DNA of 64,000 nt from Nitrospinota bacterium. GTDB taxonomy: Bacteria > Nitrospinota > Nitrospinia > Nitrospinales > VA-1. The stretch is from contig WAIB01000010.1 of assembly GCA_009873655.1 (NCBI GenBank), forward strand, positions 1 through 64,000. Reading direction: 5' to 3'. The notes beneath the pieces are model-generated. The model did not search any database. It saw only the letters and a list, made by a program, of their open reading frames with translations, and was not told where the DNA came from. Below, in pieces: positions 60,998-64,000 of the stretch; position 1 is the stretch's first letter; every line of letters begins with the position of its first letter. The translations under genes were made by a program, and so were the position numbers.

Positions 60998-61981
60998 ATG
61001 AAATATAGAAAATTTGGCAAAACAGACAGACAAATATCAGAAATCGGATTGGGTACCTGGCAATTAGGAGCTGACTGGGGAAATGTCGATGATTCCACCG
61101 CTGAAAAAGTTCTGGCAACTGCAATTGATGCGGGAGTCAATTTTTTTGATACTGCCGACTGCTACGGTGAAGGTTTGTCCGAAACCCGGCTTGGGAAATT
61201 CTTGAATTCAATCTCCCGGGAAGTATTCATCGCTACAAAGCTTGGCCGGTTTCCAAAACCCGGTGGATCTGATAATTTTTCAATACAACAGTTTCGCCTG
61301 CATACGGAAAACTCGCTCAAACGCCTTGGCATTGAATGTCTCGACCTCACCCAGGTACACTGCCCGCCCACAGAGTTGATCAAGCAGGGAGAAATGTTCC
61401 ACTGGTTACGTACTTTAAAAAAGGAAGGGAAAATAAAGGAATTCGGAGTCAGTGTTGAGTCCATGGAAGAGGCGGAGATCTGTCTCAAACAAGAGGGTCT
61501 CTGTTCCCTGCAGATCATTTTCAATGTGTTACGGCAAAAACCAATAGATACTCTTTTTGATTTGGCCTTGAAAAAACAGGTGGCCCTGATCATCCGTCTG
61601 CCACTGGCATCCGGGCTTCTTTCCGGAAGTTTAAATACGACAAGCACCTTTGCTTTCGACGATCATCGCAACTTCAATCGAAACGGTGAACATTTCAATG
61701 TCGGTGAAACCTTTTCCGGTCTTCCTTTCGAAAAAGGTGTTGAAATTATCAGTCGGCTGGAACCATTGATCCCGGATGATTTATCCTTATCTCTAGCCGC
61801 CTTAAGATGGATTCTTGATTTTGAAGCGGTTTCCGTGATTATTCCCGGGTCCAAGTCCCCAAAACAAGTCCTGCAAAATTGCCAGGCAAGCGACCTTAAG
61901 CCTCTTTCCGCAAATTTTCATGAAACATTGAAGCAATTTTACAAACAGGATGTTGCCCCGCACATTCGAGGAAAGTATTAA
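60998..61981 (+). CDS. Aldo/keto reductase
   Basis: This NADPH-dependent oxidoreductase of the AKR family has 327 residues and a TIM-barrel pattern: EIGLGTWQLGADWGN, VNFFDTADCYGEG (catalytic Asp and Tyr), FIATKLGRF (catalytic Lys), LDLTQVHCPP (His) and the C-terminal cofactor strand SVIIPGSKSPKQV. It is of the YghZ/MocA-like group that lacks a clear substrate. GAGG lies six bases before the ATG. Its end overlaps the convergent ric gene by four bases. Confidence 0.9.
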   Translation: MKYRKFGKTDRQISEIGLGTWQLGADWGNVDDSTAEKVLATAIDAGVNFFDTADCYGEGLSETRLGKFLNSISREVFIATKLGRFPKPGGSDNFSIQQFRLHTENSLKRLGIECLDLTQVHCPPTELIKQGEMFHWLRTLKKEGKIKEFGVSVESMEEAEICLKQEGLCSLQIIFNVLRQKPIDTLFDLALKKQVALIIRLPLASGLLSGSLNTTSTFAFDDHRNFNRNGEHFNVGETFSGLPFEKGVEIISRLEPLIPDDLSLSLAALRWILDFEAVSVIIPGSKSPKQVLQNCQASDLKPLSANFHETLKQFYKQDVAPHIRGKY

Positions 61982-62676
61982 TTCACAGGCTTAATTTTCT
62001 CGAATAAGATATTGTTCTCCTTATGAATATGAAGGTGTGTATCCTTTTCAAGAAATTTCAACTCCTCGTACAATAGCCGAAAAGACTGGCACCCCTCTTC
62101 GGGAACTTTAAATCCGGCTGTTATTTCCCTTATATTTTTCAGCAAATCGCCAGCTTGATCATGTTCCTTCAACATGACCCGAATGGGTCCGGAAACGGCT
62201 TTCATATTTTGGCCCAGCTCTTCTGATTCAAGTTTTCTTATTAGAGGAAATAAAACCCGCTCTTCTTTCAATAAGTGCGGCTCAAGTTCTTCCCGCAACT
62301 CTGCAAACTTTACTTCTAAAACGATTAGCTCCGGGAAACGATCCCCATGCGCGGATAAAACTTTTGTGAGCAATTCCGCAATTCGAGGCAAGGCTTTTTT
62401 AAGATATTCATGATGCTCCGATTCAATCTGCAATGTCAGTTGTCCCGGGGTAACAGAATTTAAATCTCCCTCCTGACCTGTTTTAGGATTCTCTAACCCC
62501 CTTAACCGGTTTAACACATCTTCAGGTTCAAGACCGGTATCCAGACAGGCGTTTTCAAGAGAGGTCTCTCCCCCACAGCAAAAATCGATGGATAAATCTT
62601 CAAAAGTTTGGGCGCATAGAATATTGTCTTCTACAAACTCCCCCACCTTGGTTTGGGTACTCCAGTTGGAATTCAT
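61978..62676 (-). CDS. Iron-sulfur cluster repair di-iron protein (RIC; YtfE/ScdA family)
   Basis: RIC proteins repair Fe-S and di-iron centres after nitric oxide or peroxide damage. The 232-residue protein has the ScdA N-terminal domain with DFCCGGETSLE (Cys33-Cys34) and a hemerythrin-like four-helix domain with the di-iron ligands: EHHEYLK (His88/89), EPHLLKEERVLFP (His134, Glu138), LKEHDQAG (His172) and THLHIHKENNILF (His and Glu about 214-220). The promoter carries the same inverted repeat as nirK. It is convergent with the aldo/keto reductase (4-base overlap). An Nfu-type Fe-S scaffold is divergent from it, which fits an Fe-S maintenance locus. Confidence 0.93.
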   Translation of the reverse strand: MNSNWSTQTKVGEFVEDNILCAQTFEDLSIDFCCGGETSLENACLDTGLEPEDVLNRLRGLENPKTGQEGDLNSVTPGQLTLQIESEHHEYLKKALPRIAELLTKVLSAHGDRFPELIVLEVKFAELREELEPHLLKEERVLFPLIRKLESEELGQNMKAVSGPIRVMLKEHDQAGDLLKNIREITAGFKVPEEGCQSFRLLYEELKFLEKDTHLHIHKENNILFEKIKPVN

Positions 62677-62728
62677 AATTGTCTCCCTTTTTCACTTTTT
62701 TTCGAAAAAATCCGTCTCGCCAAAAAAA

Positions 62729-62750
62729 AGATAAAAATATCCTTTTATCT
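62729..62750. promoter_or_regulatory. Operator-like inverted repeat at the ric promoter
   Basis: The site AGATAAA-N8-TTTATCT lies inside longer 12-bp perfect arms (AAAAAGATAAAA at 62725-62736 and TTTTATCTTTTT at 62743-62754). It matches the nirK/rrf2 site at 19 of 22 positions with equal spacing. It begins nine bases downstream of the ric -10 element. Confidence 0.72.
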
Positions 62751-62759
62751 TTTTATTTG

Positions 62760-62788
62760 AATATAAACCTGTTAAAATAAAATTTCAA
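62760..62788 (-). promoter_or_regulatory. sigma70 promoter of ric
   Basis: On the minus strand TTGAAA and TATATT are separated by exactly 17 bases. The inverted repeat follows directly, across the expected transcription start, as at nirK. Confidence 0.72.
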
Positions 62789-62899
62789 GGCAAAATCCTA
62801 TTTTGCTTGAAAAAAACTATTTAAAAACTTTTTGAACCCCCGTTGGCGAGAACCCATCTTAAAAGATGAATGGAGTAAAACTTTTTCAATGAGAATGGG

Positions 62900-63487
62900 A
62901 TGTCTGAAAATTATAAAGTTAAAGAAATAGAACTCACACCTAACCCGAGGGCGGTGAAATTCATATTAGACCAGGTCGTTTTGGAATCAGGCTCAAAAAC
63001 AATTGAGGCAGGGGCCTATTTGGAAACCGATGTCTTTGCGACCCATATTTTTGATTTAGGCATCGTCGACCTGGTTTATTGCCGGGAAAATTTTATCTCC
63101 ATTACCCTCCAATCTCCTGACCTGTGGGTTGTTTTTAAGGATAAAATAAAAAACATCATTGAAGCAGACTTAAAAAAATACGAAGAAGGAGATGATGAGG
63201 TCTCCTCCTCAATCCTCGATGATTTTGATAAGGAAAAATATCCAGAACTCTCAGATGACGAAAAGGTAATCATTGTTGAAGCGATTCTCGATGAATCTGT
63301 ACGGCCCGCGTTGGCCAATGACGGGGGAGGTCTTGAAGTCATTGAAGTCGAAGGACCCATTGTTCGAATTCGGTATCAAGGTGCCTGTGGTGGTTGCCCC
63401 AGTGCAAGCGGCGGCACTCTTCGGGTTATAGAAAATCACTTGAAGTCCCAACTCGATCCTGAAATCAAGGTACACACATATACTTAA
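62900..63487 (+). CDS. Nfu/NifU-type iron-sulfur cluster carrier
   Basis: The 195-residue protein has an N-terminal Nfu-N domain (ELTPNPRAVKFILDQ, the LTPNP motif being characteristic) and a C-terminal NifU-like domain with the cluster-binding CxxC: VRPALANDGGGLEVIEVEG, then YQGACGGCPSASGG. It would carry a [4Fe-4S] cluster between scaffold and client proteins. An acidic linker (EEGDDEVSSSILDDFDKEKY) separates the domains. It is divergent from ric, which suits a shared role in Fe-S maintenance; whether the AGATAAA site also governs it is open, since it lies 150 bases upstream. Confidence 0.9.
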   Translation: MSENYKVKEIELTPNPRAVKFILDQVVLESGSKTIEAGAYLETDVFATHIFDLGIVDLVYCRENFISITLQSPDLWVVFKDKIKNIIEADLKKYEEGDDEVSSSILDDFDKEKYPELSDDEKVIIVEAILDESVRPALANDGGGLEVIEVEGPIVRIRYQGACGGCPSASGGTLRVIENHLKSQLDPEIKVHTYT

Positions 63488-63707
63488 TTGATTTTTTTGA
63501 ATTAACACATCCTCCCTCCAGCCCACCCGACAAGCCTGATTTACAGTTAAAATCCATCGCAATTTTGCAACAAATTGACCCTCCTATCCCTCAAATAATC
63601 AAATATTTATAAAAACTTCCTTTGTTTTTATTGACCTTTCGACATATCAAAGGGTTGATGGAGCTAAATATTTAAGTAATAATTAGTTATCCAACGAAGA
63701 AAAAATA

Positions 63708-64000
63708 ATGAACACAAAAATTTTCTTTCAAATCTTAACTTTGGTTGCGCTTTGTCTTTTTGGGTCCAATTTCAATTCAGCCTGGGCCATTGAGAACAAG
63801 AGCCGGGTGGTTTCGGGGTATTGGCAATCGGATACGACAAGCTATACTTTCATTGCCGTGTCTCACTCTTCCTTGTCCGGTCTCGCATCCCAAATCGGGC
63901 TGGTCGTGAATGCAATACAAAGTGACCAGACCGCTTTTGGAACCGCCGTAACCTTTACAATTTCAGCGGGCTCGACCCAACGGTTGTTTGTTGCTCGGAC
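63708..64000 (+). CDS. Secreted protein, 3' end outside window
   Basis: A frame open to the right edge starts at ATG 63708 and reads a clear signal peptide (QILTLVALCLFGSNFNSAWA, cleavage near residue 29), then VVSGYWQSDTTSYTFIAV and SLSGLASQIGLVVNAIQ. The mature part is Ser/Thr-rich and looks like a beta-sandwich surface or periplasmic protein. Family is not recognisable from 97 residues. About 220 bases of AT-rich non-coding DNA precede it. Confidence 0.65.
   Translation, partial: MNTKIFFQILTLVALCLFGSNFNSAWAIENKSRVVSGYWQSDTTSYTFIAVSHSSLSGLASQIGLVVNAIQSDQTAFGTAVTFTISAGSTQRLFVAR

Noticed and set aside
1-64000. tRNA, rRNA, tmRNA or CRISPR loci
   Set aside because: No T-loop/acceptor pairs, rRNA-like conserved segments or regularly spaced repeats were found by eye. 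A covariance scan would settle it.

Overview
The window reads as one contiguous stretch of a chromosome from a free-living Gram-negative bacterium with moderate G+C. Cell-envelope genes (MltA, two giant AsmA-like proteins, lipoproteins, a ChaN-like protein) show two membranes. A five-subunit 2-oxoacid:ferredoxin oxidoreductase with a CODH/ACS-epsilon-like subunit, a copper nitrite reductase (NirK) and an oxaloacetate decarboxylase sodium pump suggest a marine chemolithoautotroph using the reductive TCA cycle, most like Nitrospinota (Nitrospina-type nitrite oxidisers). That placement is inference: no nitrite oxidoreductase, rRNA or other definitive marker lies in the window.

Layout. 1-6.6 kb: a truncated histidine kinase, a sodium:solute symporter with a tiny membrane partner, a DUF3445 heme protein, two very small genes, and two decayed genes (a GDPD-like gene and a small membrane protein). 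6.6-12.8 kb: an HD-GYP protein, an Rrf2 regulator divergent from nirK, then a ThDP enzyme/aldehyde dehydrogenase pair. 12.8-24.6 kb: housekeeping (DAHP synthase, GlnD, oligoribonuclease, PurB-PurC) with several TPR proteins, and an LMW phosphatase/fructosamine kinase pair. 24.7-29.7 kb: the minus-strand 2-oxoacid:ferredoxin oxidoreductase operon, with a consensus sigma70 promoter, a hairpin before the ferredoxin gene and a strong terminator. 30-41 kb: ferritin-like protein, RNase HI, MltA, a PyrE-like PRTase, Pcm, an M28 peptidase, a giant AsmA-like protein and an Arg/Gln-rich repeat protein. 41.5-49.8 kb: HflK-HflC, TrkA-TrkH and OadA-OadB-OadG. 49.8-60.3 kb: a second giant AsmA-like protein, RlmB, S21, a ChaN/PDZ protein and a five-gene minus-strand cluster (cNMP-binding protein, small protein, acylphosphatase, ABC ATPase, GT39-TPR). 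60.5-64 kb: TPR protein, aldo/keto reductase, the di-iron Fe-S repair protein RIC (YtfE/ScdA), an Nfu-type scaffold, and the start of a secreted protein.

The most interesting link joins two distant loci. The rrf2-nirK intergenic region and the ric promoter, 54 kb apart, carry almost the same 22-bp site (AGATAAA-N8-TTTATCT; 19 of 22 positions identical), each just downstream of a good sigma70 promoter. The simplest reading is one nitric-oxide-responsive regulon, probably run by the adjacent Rrf2 protein, that couples NO production by NirK to repair of NO-damaged iron centres by RIC.

I see no tRNA, rRNA, CRISPR array, insertion sequence, integrase or phage gene. Mobile-looking DNA is limited to a dispersed 21-bp GC-rich palindromic motif (three copies).
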